NCBI RefSeq assembly: GCF_019249725.2
Contig: NZ_CP137559.1
Location: 1,487,501-1,551,500, forward strand
Direction: 5' to 3'
Length of the DNA stretch: 64,000 nt
DNA from: Segatella hominis
GTDB taxonomy: Bacteria > Bacteroidota > Bacteroidia > Bacteroidales > Bacteroidaceae
Shown here: piece by piece, positions 55,313-64,000 of the stretch
How positions within the stretch are numbered: position 1 is the stretch's first letter
Layout: each line of letters starts with the position of its first letter
The notes under the pieces: generated by a model
What the model was told of the DNA's origin: nothing
The model's input: only the letters and a program-made list of their open reading frames with translations
Database searches by the model: none
Made by a program: the position numbers and the translations under genes

Positions 55313-56203
55313 CTACTTCTTCAACAGTGTTCTGTTTACCTTGAAACGGTCGAAGCCTAAACCATAAACACCGATAACGGCACTCTGACTGACAAAAGCA
55401 GTAGGATCTATCTCGTCTATCAGTCGGAAAATCTTTTGCGATTCCCTTTGACGTGCCAAGACAAAGAGCATGTGGACATTCTTACCACTATAGCAACCAT
55501 GTCCATCCATCACCGTACAACCACGGTCGGCTGTCGTATTGATAGCAGCACTCAACTCAAGATACTTATCAGAGATGATAAAGAACTGGACCGAACGACG
55601 CAAGGTATTGATGACATGATCAACACAGAGAGACGACACAAAGAGGCATACATAACCATAAATCACCATCTCCCAACTCTTCAGCACGAAATAACTGCTC
55701 GAAATAATACAGAGGTCACAAATCAAAATGGCATGTCCTAAGGAAATATTATAAAACTTGTTGATCATGGCTGCCACCGTATCCGAGCCACCCGTACTGC
55801 CATTGCAGGACAAACCTAATCCAGCACTCGTACCCATACAAAAACCTCCCAAGACGGTCGCCATGAAAGGCTGGTCATGCAACAAGGTAATATTTCCTTC
55901 CCCATAGAACTCTATAATGCGAGTATAAAGGGCAAAAAGGGAAATGCCATAGAGTGTCTTCACACAGAATCGCCATCCGAGGATGCGCAAGGCTATTGCC
56001 AACAGGAAGACATTCAGACCGAAATAAGAAACTGATACAGGGATGCCTGCACCCCAGTACAAGATAGAAGCGAGACCGCCGATACCACCCATCGTGATAT
56101 GATTAGGCAAGAGGAAAATATTCAATCCAATACTACCTATCAACATCGCCAAGGCTATGATGACGTAATCTCTAATCTCATGAATTTTACTTTTTCTCGT
56201 CAT
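55313..56203 (-). CDS. YitT-family membrane protein
   Basis: A 296-residue protein with five to six membrane segments in the first 200 residues and a C-terminal soluble DUF2179 domain (about 205-290; RGCTVMDGHGCYSGKNVHMLF). The segment SCNGSTGGSDTVAAMINKF, with Gly-rich loops, is typical of YitT. The function of the family is not established. It has its own -7 box (56232-56239) and is divergent from the phosphoribosyltransferase gene. Confidence 0.85.
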   Translation of the reverse strand: MTRKSKIHEIRDYVIIALAMLIGSIGLNIFLLPNHITMGGIGGLASILYWGAGIPVSVSYFGLNVFLLAIALRILGWRFCVKTLYGISLFALYTRIIEFYGEGNITLLHDQPFMATVLGGFCMGTSAGLGLSCNGSTGGSDTVAAMINKFYNISLGHAILICDLCIISSSYFVLKSWEMVIYGYVCLFVSSLCVDHVINTLRRSVQFFIISDKYLELSAAINTTADRGCTVMDGHGCYSGKNVHMLFVLARQRESQKIFRLIDEIDPTAFVSQSAVIGVYGLGFDRFKVNRTLLKK

Positions 56204-56231
56204 AAAAATGATGTATATTTTAAATATGGTG

Positions 56232-56239
56232 CAAAATTA
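56232..56239 (-). promoter_or_regulatory. predicted -7 box for the YitT gene
   Basis: TAATTTTG on the minus strand, about 29 bases before the start codon. Confidence 0.5.
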
Positions 56240-56293
56240 CAAAGATTTTCGTAAAATTAAGACAAATATGTGAGATATTCAAAAAAATATTCC

Positions 56294-56301
56294 TATTTTT
56301 G
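56294..56301 (+). promoter_or_regulatory. predicted -7 box for the phosphoribosyltransferase gene
   Basis: TATTTTTG, about 65 bases before the start codon. Confidence 0.5.
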
Positions 56302-56365
56302 CATCATTACTACATATCATATAATATTGTAGCATTCAAAATACTCTATTGTTTCATTAATTAAC

Positions 56366-56953
56366 ATGAAAGTTATGGCAGAATACACTACGATTATTAC
56401 AAACTGGAAACATCTTGAAAACGGTCTTCCTTACAAATGGATTGTCGATTACGCCTCCTACAATGCGTATGGCAATTTCAAACTGTCTGCCGAAGACTGG
56501 GAAAAGAGAGATTACATTGTCAACTTCAAGGGAAACTCGGAGTTGACCACAGAGATTGACCATCAACAGGCTCTCAAGAAAGCAATTTCCGACATCACCA
56601 CTCTCATCAAGGAGACTTTCGGCGATGCCGCTAACCAGTTGACCCTCGTTTGTATTCCTGCATCTACCCGTGCAAATACCAAACGACGTTTTGAGGAATT
56701 CAGCAAGGAGGTCTGCGAGAAGACTGGTATGGCTAATGCCTATCCGCTTATCTCCTGGACTACCCGTACAAACCCTGACGATGGAGAGGAAGAGGACGAA
56801 TACACCTTTGACTTCGAAGCCATCAAGAGCAAGGACATCCTGCTCTTCGACGACATTATCGCATCAGGCAGTTCCGTTTGCAAATTCGCAGACAAACTCA
56901 AGAAAGAAGGAGCTAACGTGATTGCAGCAATTGCATTAGGGAAAAAACTTTGA
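56366..56953 (+). CDS. phosphoribosyltransferase-fold protein
   Basis: A 195-residue protein with the PRPP-binding motif DILLFDDIIASGSSV near residue 158 and a preceding segment of ComF-like type (LTLVCIPASTRANTKRRFEEF). The N-terminus (WIVDYASYNAYGNF) is not a zinc finger, so it is not a full ComF. It could take part in nucleobase salvage or be a regulatory PRTase; the substrate is unknown. Met4 (56375) is an alternative start. Confidence 0.75.
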   Translation: MKVMAEYTTIITNWKHLENGLPYKWIVDYASYNAYGNFKLSAEDWEKRDYIVNFKGNSELTTEIDHQQALKKAISDITTLIKETFGDAANQLTLVCIPASTRANTKRRFEEFSKEVCEKTGMANAYPLISWTTRTNPDDGEEEDEYTFDFEAIKSKDILLFDDIIASGSSVCKFADKLKKEGANVIAAIALGKKL

Positions 56954-57003
56954 TTTCAAAAGCGAGGGTAAACATCTTATCAATCAGGATTTCCCCTATA
57001 GCA

Positions 57004-57046
57004 GAAAGGCTTGTGTAGGATTTTTCATTCCTAAACAAGCCTTTTC
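57004..57046 (+). terminator. terminator between the PRTase and sdaA genes
   Basis: GAAAGGCTTGTGTAGGA pairs with TCCTAAACAAGCCTTTTC with one mismatch. It lies between convergent genes and could serve both. Confidence 0.7.
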
Positions 57047-57118
57047 TCATGATTGAAACTCAGCATCCATAACTCTGTATCAGTGACTGATTGCTGATGA
57101 ATATTGACTATTGAAAAT

Positions 57119-58333
57119 TCAGAACTTACTCTTAAATCCTTTGGCCAATCCTCCCTCAGAAGTTTCCTTATAGAGCGATGGGAGATCATGACCTGTCTGT
57201 CGCATTACCTCCACTACTCTATCAAATGAAACACGGTGATGACCGTCGGAGAAGGAAGCATACAGATCTGCATCCAAGGCACGTGCCGCAGCAAATGCAT
57301 TGCGCTCGATACAAGGTATCTGAACCAAACCGCATACAGGATCGCAGGTCATACCGAGGTGATGCTCCAGTCCCATTTCCGCAGCATACTCTACCTGTGA
57401 TGGACTTCCACCAAAAAGTTGACAGGCAGCAGCTGAAGCCATAGCGCAGGCTACACCTACCTCACCCTGACAACCGACATCCGCACCACTGATGGAAGCA
57501 TTCTGCTTAACGACATTTCCTACAAGACCAGCTGTAGCCAAAGCACGAAGAATACGCTGTTCACCCATTTCATGCGCCTTATGCATGTGATAAAGCACAG
57601 CCGGCAACACGCCGCAGGCACCACAAGTAGGAGCTGTAACGATAATACCGCCAGATGCATTCTCTTCACTGACTGCTAAAGCATAAGCATAAACAAGTCC
57701 ACGACTCTGCAAGGAAGCACGATAACCATTCGCCTTGGTATAATAATTGGCAGCCTTGCGAGGCAACTTCAGCGGTCCTGGCAACACACCTTCATGCTCC
57801 AGTCCTCTTTCTATCGCCTCCTTCATCGTTTTCCAGATGTTAGCTAAGAAATCCCAGATTTCCGGTCCCTCGCACTTCTCTACATATTCCCAATACGAAC
57901 GACCATTCTCGTAGCACCAGTTCTGGATATCACCCAACTTATTCAGGTCGTACACATCCTTGGCACCCAATTCATCCTGGTCGCCATTGCCTTCAGAAAG
58001 CGCACCTCCACCAATACTAAACACCGTCCATTCATCCAGGATATCGCCATCAACATCCTTTCCCACAAATTTCATTCCGTTGGGATGAAAAGAAAGAAAC
58101 GTCTGAGGTTCCCAGATGATTTTGACAGAATGATAGGGTTGGATAACTTCCTCAATAGCCACATCTGTCATATGTCCCTTTCCTGTAGCAGCCAAACTGC
58201 CGTAAAGCGTCACTTCGTACGAAGAAGCATTACCGCAACGCTGTAGAAAGAGTTTTGCTGCACGCTGAGGTCCCATCGTATGACTGCTCGAAGGACCCTT
58301 GCCGATTCTATATAATTCCTTTAATGATTTCAT
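57119..58333 (-). CDS. sdaA: L-serine ammonia-lyase (iron-sulfur type)
   Basis: A 404-residue single-chain serine dehydratase that converts serine to pyruvate and ammonia. It opens with LYRIGKGPSSSHTMGPQRAA, the substrate loop of the family. The cluster ligands are in APTCGACGVLPA and CDPVCGLVQIPCIERNAF. The oxygen-sensitive 4Fe-4S enzyme suits an anaerobe. It is downstream of, and may read through from, the serine palmitoyltransferase gene, another serine-consuming enzyme, but a terminator separates the two. Confidence 0.94.
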   Translation of the reverse strand: MKSLKELYRIGKGPSSSHTMGPQRAAKLFLQRCGNASSYEVTLYGSLAATGKGHMTDVAIEEVIQPYHSVKIIWEPQTFLSFHPNGMKFVGKDVDGDILDEWTVFSIGGGALSEGNGDQDELGAKDVYDLNKLGDIQNWCYENGRSYWEYVEKCEGPEIWDFLANIWKTMKEAIERGLEHEGVLPGPLKLPRKAANYYTKANGYRASLQSRGLVYAYALAVSEENASGGIIVTAPTCGACGVLPAVLYHMHKAHEMGEQRILRALATAGLVGNVVKQNASISGADVGCQGEVGVACAMASAAACQLFGGSPSQVEYAAEMGLEHHLGMTCDPVCGLVQIPCIERNAFAAARALDADLYASFSDGHHRVSFDRVVEVMRQTGHDLPSLYKETSEGGLAKGFKSKF

Positions 58334-58364
58334 CGTACTTTATTTAATGTTGAAAAAAGAAAAA

Positions 58365-58407
58365 ATAAAGGCCAAGCTAAACAGGAACTGTCCAACTTGA
58401 CCTTTAT
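58365..58407 (-). terminator. terminator after the spt gene
   Basis: On the minus strand AAAGGTCAAG...CTTGGCCTTT with a TTTATTTTTTC tail, in the 104-base gap between spt and sdaA. Confidence 0.7.
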
Positions 58408-58437
58408 CATTATACCTTATTATATATAATATAAGGA

Positions 58438-59628
58438 TTACTTGATAATACCTTCTTCTACGAAAATTTTCTTCAAGATTACAACAGCTTTTTCTACCTG
58501 CTCCTTGGTATGAGTTGCCATCAGGGCAAAACGAACCAAAGTATCCTGAGGAGCACAAGCTGGAGGAATCACAGGATTGATGAATACACCTGCATCATAA
58601 GCCATCTTTGTTACGACGAATGTCTTCTCTGCATCACGAACATAGAGAGGAATGATAGGACTCTCAGTCTCACCAATCTCGAATCCTTCCTCACGGAAAC
58701 GTTTCAAAGCATAGTTGGTTACATTCCAAAGATTCTCAAAACGCTCAGGTTCTTTCTGGATAATGTGAAGTGCCTCAAGAGCTGCAGCTGTAGCAGCTGG
58801 AGTATTAGATGCACTGAAGATGTAGGTGCGACAATTGTGACGGAGGAAATTAATTGTATCCTTGTCTGATGCAATAAATCCACCGATGGAAGCCAAACTC
58901 TTAGAGAATGTACCCATGATGAGATCCACCTCGTCTGTCAGACCGAAATGATCGCAGACACCACGACCCTGCTTACCGAACACACCCAAGCCATGAGCCT
59001 CATCTACCATGATAGAGCAGTTGTACTTATGCTTCAACTTCACGATTTCTGGCAAGTTAGCCAAATCACCCTCCATTGAGAACACACCATCCACAACAAT
59101 CAGCTTGATAGCCTCCTGAGGAAGTTTAGAGAGCACACGCTCCAAGTCTTCCATATCATTGTGCTTGTAGTGCAACTGTGTAGCAAATGAGAGACGACGA
59201 CCATCTACGATAGATGCGTGGTCGCGGTCATCACAAATCACATAGTCATTACGGCCTACAACGCAAGCCAACACACCCTGATTTACAGAGAAACCTGTTG
59301 AGAAGCAAAGAGTCTCATCTTTACCCATGAACTCAGCCAACTCTTTTTCGAGTTGGACATGCAAATCGAGAGTACCATTAAGGAAACGGCTTCCAGCACA
59401 GCCTGAGCCATACTTGTCGAGAGCAGCCTTAGCTGCATCTATTACACGCTGATCATTAGTCAAGCCCTGGTAAGCATTAGAACCAAACATCAAAATCTTG
59501 TGACCATCGATGTCAGTAACTTCTGTCATCTGCTTACTTGTGATCTCACGAAAATATGGGTACACACCGGCAGCCATATACTTCTGTGGTTCACGATAAT
59601 TCTTGTATCTTTCTTGTAATTGTCCCAT
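58438..59628 (-). CDS. spt: serine palmitoyltransferase
   Basis: A 396-residue PLP enzyme of the alpha-oxoamine synthase family. It condenses serine and a fatty acyl-CoA to 3-ketosphinganine, the first step of sphingolipid synthesis known in Bacteroides. It matches the Bacteroides type closely: KYGSGCAGSRFLNGTLDLHV, CDDRDHASIVDGRRLSF, VDEAHGLGVFGKQGRGVCDH, and the PLP lysine in GTFSKSLASIGGF. I start at MGQLQER because the promoter (59671-59678) lies over the upstream in-frame ATG. It is divergent from a lipid kinase gene. KBL or BioF would be alternatives, but the motifs favour SPT. Confidence 0.9.
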   Translation of the reverse strand: MGQLQERYKNYREPQKYMAAGVYPYFREITSKQMTEVTDIDGHKILMFGSNAYQGLTNDQRVIDAAKAALDKYGSGCAGSRFLNGTLDLHVQLEKELAEFMGKDETLCFSTGFSVNQGVLACVVGRNDYVICDDRDHASIVDGRRLSFATQLHYKHNDMEDLERVLSKLPQEAIKLIVVDGVFSMEGDLANLPEIVKLKHKYNCSIMVDEAHGLGVFGKQGRGVCDHFGLTDEVDLIMGTFSKSLASIGGFIASDKDTINFLRHNCRTYIFSASNTPAATAAALEALHIIQKEPERFENLWNVTNYALKRFREEGFEIGETESPIIPLYVRDAEKTFVVTKMAYDAGVFINPVIPPACAPQDTLVRFALMATHTKEQVEKAVVILKKIFVEEGIIK

Positions 59629-59670
59629 TATTAATAGGTGTACTTTATTATTTTCAATTGTTTCAGGCTG

Positions 59671-59678
59671 CAAAGATA
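59671..59678 (-). promoter_or_regulatory. predicted -7 box for spt
   Basis: TATCTTTG on the minus strand; it decides the start codon at 59628. Confidence 0.6.
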
Positions 59679-59772
59679 CAAAAAAGAACTTATAAATCCT
59701 ATTTTTTTCTAAGAAAGTTACATTTTAGCGTTTTTTTATTGGATAAAAACCTGTTTTTTTATGGATTTTTGC

Positions 59773-59780
59773 TAATTTTG
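59773..59780 (+). promoter_or_regulatory. predicted -7 box for the lipid kinase
   Basis: TAATTTTG, about 30 bases before the ATG at 59811. It is back to back with the spt box. Confidence 0.6.
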
Positions 59781-59810
59781 CAAAACCATATTACAAAAAT
59801 ATTGCTTTGG

Positions 59811-60839
59811 ATGAAGAAAAAGATAGTATTCATAATGAACCCTATTTCTGGCACCAGCAGCAAGGCTGCCATTCCAAGCCTGATAGAGTCAACATTGAAC
59901 AAAGAGCTTTTCGAGTACGAGATTAGGATGACAGAAAGAGCTGGACATGCTTCGGAGATTGCCACCGAAGCAAAGGACAACCATGTGGATATCGTTGTGG
60001 CTGTAGGTGGCGACGGAACCATCAACGAAGTGGCTCGCTCCATCGTCCATTCTGATACTGCGTTAGGCATCATCCCTTGCGGTTCGGGCAACGGGCTGGC
60101 ACGCCATCTCCTGATACCAATGAACTTGAGAAAAAGCATTGAGATCATCAATCATTGCGAAATTCATGACCTTGATTATGGAGTCATCAATGAATATCCT
60201 TTCTTCTGTACATGCGGCATGGGATTTGACGCCTTTGTCAGCATGAAATTTGCAGAAAGCGGAAAGCGTGGTCCTATCAGCTATGCTGAGAATATCCTCA
60301 GAGAAGGCTTGAAATACCAGCCAGAAACTTATACACTGGAGGACGAGACTGGTACGAAACAATACAAGGCTTTCCTGATTTCATGTGCCAATGCCTCCCA
60401 ATACGGCAATAATGCATACATTGCCCCTCAAGCTTCCATGAGCGACGGACTGATGGACGTCATCATCATGGAACCTTTTGATGTACTCGAAGCTCCACAG
60501 GTTAGTTTCGACATGTTCAACAAGACTTTGGACAAGAACTCTAAGATAAAAAGTTTCCGTTGCAAGAAACTTCATATCACCCGAAGCCAACCGGGTGTCA
60601 TCCACTATGATGGCGACCCAGTGATGTCGGGAACAGAAATTGACGTACATCTTGAAGAAAAAGGCATCAAGATGATAGTCAATCCATACGCTGACAAGAA
60701 TGCCCGCAAGCCCAATGCCATCCAAACGGCATTTACAGAGTTCTTTAATGACCTGAATGCCATGCGTGATGACTTCAACAAGCAAAGCAAAAAAGTGGAG
60801 GCTTTAAGCAAACTTGTGCAGCGCAAACTGAATATTTAA
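59811..60839 (+). CDS. diacylglycerol/sphingosine-kinase-family lipid kinase
   Basis: A 342-residue lipid kinase of the DagK/YegS/sphingosine kinase superfamily. Its catalytic domain shows IVFIMNPISGT at the N-terminus, the nucleotide motif VAVGGDGTINEVA (about 62-74), and IIPCGSGNGLARHL. The C-terminal half has the YegS-type beta sandwich. Its substrate is not readable: diacylglycerol, undecaprenol-type lipid, sphinganine or ceramide are all possible. Divergence from spt makes a sphingoid substrate attractive. The upstream in-frame ATG at 59556 is inside spt, so I start at 59811. Confidence 0.85.
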   Translation: MKKKIVFIMNPISGTSSKAAIPSLIESTLNKELFEYEIRMTERAGHASEIATEAKDNHVDIVVAVGGDGTINEVARSIVHSDTALGIIPCGSGNGLARHLLIPMNLRKSIEIINHCEIHDLDYGVINEYPFFCTCGMGFDAFVSMKFAESGKRGPISYAENILREGLKYQPETYTLEDETGTKQYKAFLISCANASQYGNNAYIAPQASMSDGLMDVIIMEPFDVLEAPQVSFDMFNKTLDKNSKIKSFRCKKLHITRSQPGVIHYDGDPVMSGTEIDVHLEEKGIKMIVNPYADKNARKPNAIQTAFTEFFNDLNAMRDDFNKQSKKVEALSKLVQRKLNI

Positions 60840-60903
60840 CGCAAACTAAATATTTAAATAGACGCATATAACCATCTTAAACCACCCCTTAAAGGCGATG
60901 CGT

Positions 60904-61593
60904 TTAAAGATAGAACTCGTCAGTTATTTTCGCATACCATTCGCTACGATTTCCATCTTGATTCATCATGATTTCCGTGGCATTTTCCAGTTCACCGTTT
61001 CTATGTCTGGAAAAGGCCAGGAGATAGCGTTTCGGCTGCTTTCTTTCTATCGTCTTCACAGCACATTGTCTAACAATGTAAAATCCTGACATACAGGCTT
61101 CTGACACAAAATTCTCCTTTACGTCAGAAGGCAGTACAACCGAGAAAATTCCATTTTCAGAAAGTAAGCGTTTTACACCTTGCCAGAGATCCCTAAATGG
61201 CAAGGTATCAGCATGTCGAGCCATTGCCCTTTTGCTATCCGGATTTTTCAAACTATTCAGAAAGAACGGAGGATTACTGACTATCGCATCAAATTCCTCA
61301 CCGGAATAATCCTGCAACCGACAATGAGCTACATCAATTCTATCACCAAAAGGACTGACTGCCACATTTTCCCTTGCCTGTCCACAAGCCTCTTCGTCAA
61401 TATCAATACCTACCACCTGGGCAGCAGGAAAACGCTGAGCCATCATCAAGGCTATCAACCCCGTACCACATCCGATATCGAGAATACGAGTTCCGCCAGA
61501 AGCCCATGCTCCTAACAACACACCATCCGTTCCCACCTTCATGGCACAACGGTCTTGTAATATCTCAAACTGTTTAAATCGAAAACCTGTCAT
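60904..61593 (-). CDS. trmN6: tRNA1(Val) adenine-N6 methyltransferase
   Basis: A 229-residue SAM methyltransferase of the TrmN6 (YfiC) type, which methylates A37 of tRNA1(Val). It shows the N-terminal FKQFEILQDRCAMKVGTDGV, the SAM motif LDIGCGTGLIALMMAQR and the catalytic NPPF (SNPPFFLNSLKNPDSKRAMAR). The next gene (lon) is divergent. Confidence 0.88.
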   Translation of the reverse strand: MTGFRFKQFEILQDRCAMKVGTDGVLLGAWASGGTRILDIGCGTGLIALMMAQRFPAAQVVGIDIDEEACGQARENVAVSPFGDRIDVAHCRLQDYSGEEFDAIVSNPPFFLNSLKNPDSKRAMARHADTLPFRDLWQGVKRLLSENGIFSVVLPSDVKENFVSEACMSGFYIVRQCAVKTIERKQPKRYLLAFSRHRNGELENATEIMMNQDGNRSEWYAKITDEFYL

Positions 61594-61740
61594 ATTCTAA
61601 ATTCATGCTTCATTTAATTTTCTAACGAAAAAACACGCAATATATTTTACTTTTCAGCAAAAAACAGTCTATAAAGAAAGAAATTACACATTATAATATT
61701 AAATTTTGTATCTTTCAACCCAAAATTCACCAAAAAAGGC

Positions 61741-61748
61741 TATCTTTG
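61741..61748 (+). promoter_or_regulatory. predicted -7 box for lon
   Basis: TATCTTTG, 28 bases before the start codon; no clear TTTG at -33. Confidence 0.55.
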
Positions 61749-61775
61749 CAAGTCAAAATGCATTTATAACAGAAT

Positions 61776-64000
61776 ATGGACAATATTAAAAATAATCAAT
61801 TACACATGATTGCCGATTTTGAAGGCGACATTACGGAATTGCTAAAAGATAGAGAATCCGGGACGTATCCAATTATCTGCACCCGAGACTTAGTGATCTT
61901 CCCTACCGTTCTCACCCCTATCATACTTGGCAGGAAGCAAAGTATCGCAGTTGTAGATTATCTCAAACAGAAAAACGACGATCTTATTTTCTGCGCTTTT
62001 ACTCAAAAGGATGCCAATCTGGATAATCCTGAAAAGGAAGACCTCTTTGAAACTGGTGTTTTCTGCCGTCTCATCAAAATGGTAGAACTTCCTGGTCAGC
62101 AAAATGGACAGATCACTATCGTAGTACAAGGATTGGGGAAATGCAAATTGAAAAGTCTCGAAACAAAACAACCATTCTATAGCGGATATGTGGAAAGTAT
62201 TTCTGAAGAATGGCCTAAAAAAACAGATACGGAATTCAGACTTTTGCAAAAGTCTCTATTCTCTCAAACCATCAAGTTGATTCAAGACAGCGATGAGATA
62301 CCTGATGATGCAGAGTATGCAATCAACTCTATATCCAATCCGCTGATACGCACAAACTTCATCTTGTCATCCATGCCTTTCAGCATAGAGGAAAAGATCA
62401 AGATGCTGGAAATGAATAGTATGACAGACCGCATGTTTGAAGCCCTCAAATATGAGAACAGACTCAAACAGTTATTTGACATACAGTCTGACATCCGCCA
62501 GAAAACAAAGAATGATCTGGACGAACAGCAACGTGAATACTTCCTGCAACAACAGCTCAAGAACATCAAGAAAGAGCTCGGCGGAAACGACATGAGCCCT
62601 GAGAAGAAAGAGATTCTTGAAAAAGCCAAGAGTAAAAATTGGAATGAGAATGTAGAGAAAATATTCAATAAGGAATTCAAGCGACTCGACACCTTGCATC
62701 CGCAAAGTCCTGACTATTCTACACAGATCAACTACCTGCAGACAATGGTAGATTTGCCTTGGAATGACTGCACGATAGATAACTTGAGTCTCAAACATGC
62801 CAAAAAGGTTTTGGATAAAGACCATTATGGCATGGAAAAGGTGAAAGAGCGCATTCTGGAATACCTCGCTGTAAGAGCTTTACGTGATGATCTGAAGAGC
62901 CCTATCCTCTGCCTCTATGGCCCTCCGGGAGTTGGTAAAACCAGTCTCGGCAAAAGCATTGCACAAGCGATGGGCCGTAAATACGTGAGAGTTTCTCTTG
63001 GCGGTTTGCACGACGAGGCTGAAATCAGAGGTCATCGCCGCACTTACATCGGTGCCATGCCTGGTCGTATCATCAAGAATATCCAGAAGGCTGGTAGCGC
63101 CAACCCTGTCTTTATCCTTGATGAGATTGACAAGATTTCACAGGCCAACTTTAATGGTGATCCTTCTTCGGCTTTGCTGGAAGTTCTCGACCCGGAACAG
63201 AACAAGGCTTTCCATGATAACTATCTGGATATTGACTATGATTTGTCGAAGGTTCTCTTCATAGCCACAGCCAACGACCTGAGTTCTATCCCACGTCCAT
63301 TGCTCGACCGTATGGAACTCATTGAAGTAGGTGGTTACATCACAGAGGAGAAGGTAGAGATTGCCAAGCGTCATCTGATTCCGAGAGAGTTGGAGAATAC
63401 CGGTCTCAAGAAATATACTCCAAAGATCAAGTTCTCAAAAGCTGCCATTGAGAAGATCATCGAGCAATATACCCGAGAAAGCGGTGTGCGACAGTTGGAG
63501 AAACAGATCAACAAAGCCTTACGCAAAATGGCTTTCAAATTGGCTTACGAGGACATGTTGGAAACAACCAACATCACCCCAGCCGAGGCAGCAACCCTCT
63601 TGGGCAATCCTCCGTTCAACCGTGACATCTATCAGGGCAATGCTTATGCGGGTGTCGTTACCGGATTGGCATGGACTTCCGTGGGAGGCGAAATTCTTTT
63701 CATCGAGACCTCTCTCAGCAAGGGCAAGGCTGGAAAACTCACACTGACAGGTAACCTCGGAGACGTGATGAAGGAATCTGCCGTGATTGCACTCGAATAT
63801 GTCAAGGCACATATCGACCTGCTCGGAGTTGATTACAGAATATTCAGCAACTGGAATATCCATATCCACGTACCAGAGGGTGCAACTCCTAAGGACGGAC
63901 CATCTGCCGGTATCACCATTGCAACCAGTATCGCCTCTGCCCTGACTCAGCGCAAGGTACGCAAGAATACAGCCATGACGGGCGAAATCACGCTCCGTGG
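61776..64000 (+). CDS. lon: ATP-dependent protease La, 3' end missing
   Basis: The first 741 residues of Lon, running off the window. An N-terminal substrate-binding domain (about 30-230) and a helical region lead to the AAA module with Walker [10 protein letters not shown] near residue 382 and Walker [11 protein letters not shown]. The protease domain has the catalytic Ser710 in PKDGPSAG. The partner Lys lies past the end. It degrades misfolded and regulatory proteins. The ATG at 61776 (MDNIKNNQ) fits the promoter spacing. Confidence 0.96.
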   Translation, partial: MDNIKNNQLHMIADFEGDITELLKDRESGTYPIICTRDLVIFPTVLTPIILGRKQSIAVVDYLKQKNDDLIFCAFTQKDANLDNPEKEDLFETGVFCRLIKMVELPGQQNGQITIVVQGLGKCKLKSLETKQPFYSGYVESISEEWPKKTDTEFRLLQKSLFSQTIKLIQDSDEIPDDAEYAINSISNPLIRTNFILSSMPFSIEEKIKMLEMNSMTDRMFEALKYENRLKQLFDIQSDIRQKTKNDLDEQQREYFLQQQLKNIKKELGGNDMSPEKKEILEKAKSKNWNENVEKIFNKEFKRLDTLHPQSPDYSTQINYLQTMVDLPWNDCTIDNLSLKHAKKVLDKDHYGMEKVKERILEYLAVRALRDDLKSPILCLYGPPGVGKTSLGKSIAQAMGRKYVRVSLGGLHDEAEIRGHRRTYIGAMPGRIIKNIQKAGSANPVFILDEIDKISQANFNGDPSSALLEVLDPEQNKAFHDNYLDIDYDLSKVLFIATANDLSSIPRPLLDRMELIEVGGYITEEKVEIAKRHLIPRELENTGLKKYTPKIKFSKAAIEKIIEQYTRESGVRQLEKQINKALRKMAFKLAYEDMLETTNITPAEAATLLGNPPFNRDIYQGNAYAGVVTGLAWTSVGGEILFIETSLSKGKAGKLTLTGNLGDVMKESAVIALEYVKAHIDLLGVDYRIFSNWNIHIHVPEGATPKDGPSAGITIATSIASALTQRKVRKNTAMTGEITLR

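Noticed and set aside
59556..59810. Longer lipid kinase starting inside spt
   Set aside because: The extension crosses the divergent promoters, and its sequence is an antisense and intergenic read-through.

Overview
The window looks like a chromosomal segment from a gut Bacteroidales species, most likely a member of the Prevotellaceae close to Segatella (Prevotella) copri. The grounds are an rRNA operon with tRNA-Ile/tRNA-Ala spacers, the Bacteroidetes promoter pattern (TTTG, about 20 bases, TAnnTTTG) in front of most transcription units, a serine palmitoyltransferase of the Bacteroides sphingolipid type, a Nudix-type arabinose regulator, and moderate GC with few obvious Shine-Dalgarno sequences. 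Species assignment is inference; no database search was possible.

Layout. 1-2.8 kb: the 5' part of an rRNA operon on the minus strand (16S, tRNA-Ile, tRNA-Ala, start of 23S) with its promoter. 3.2-12.95 kb: housekeeping genes (lactaldehyde reductase, B3/B4 protein, patatin, a 50-codon membrane protein, RluA-type pseudouridine synthase, ABC-F protein, grpE-dnaJ, folC). 13-29.6 kb: a sugar-catabolism block. galM, a GluP/FucP-type transporter and galK handle galactose. A lipoprotein mutarotase, an SSS symporter, a Nudix AraR-like regulator, araD, araA, an FGGY kinase and a secreted GH51 arabinofuranosidase handle arabinose. Transketolase and rpiB carry the pentose phosphates onward. Strong hairpins separate many of the cistrons.

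29.8-36.5 kb: a secreted YhcH-family protein, MFS exporter, VOC protein, Ogt, NhaC antiporter, DUF4186, a zinc-ribbon protein and a secreted pectinesterase-like protein. 36.5-40.2 kb is the accessory part: a small peptide gene that appears to lack its ATG, a gene remnant, a RelE-type toxin-antitoxin pair, an AAA ATPase with a palindromic site over its promoter, two different tandem-repeat arrays, and a small membrane protein.

40.3-49.3 kb: SLC13-type transporter, pantothenate kinase, nrdD-nrdG, an HPPK-like gene, a GH73-LysM protein, an M64 peptidase and cytidine deaminase. 49.3-64 kb: TPR protein and beta-helix lipoprotein, a small gene translationally coupled to an orphan DegT aminotransferase, a cytidylate-kinase-like/lrgA/lrgB operon, two tandem tRNA-Pro genes, YitT, a phosphoribosyltransferase, L-serine dehydratase, the divergent pair serine palmitoyltransferase / lipid kinase, TrmN6 and the start of lon, which runs off the end.

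The most notable observations are the asymmetric ABC-F protein (one intact and one fully degenerate ATP site), the small peptide gene with ATC in the expected start position, the two repeat arrays near 39.4 and 39.7 kb, promoter-overlapping palindromes at three genes, and the spt/lipid-kinase divergent pair. I do not claim a wholly new defence or biosynthetic system; the 36.5-40.2 kb segment is the best place to look for one.
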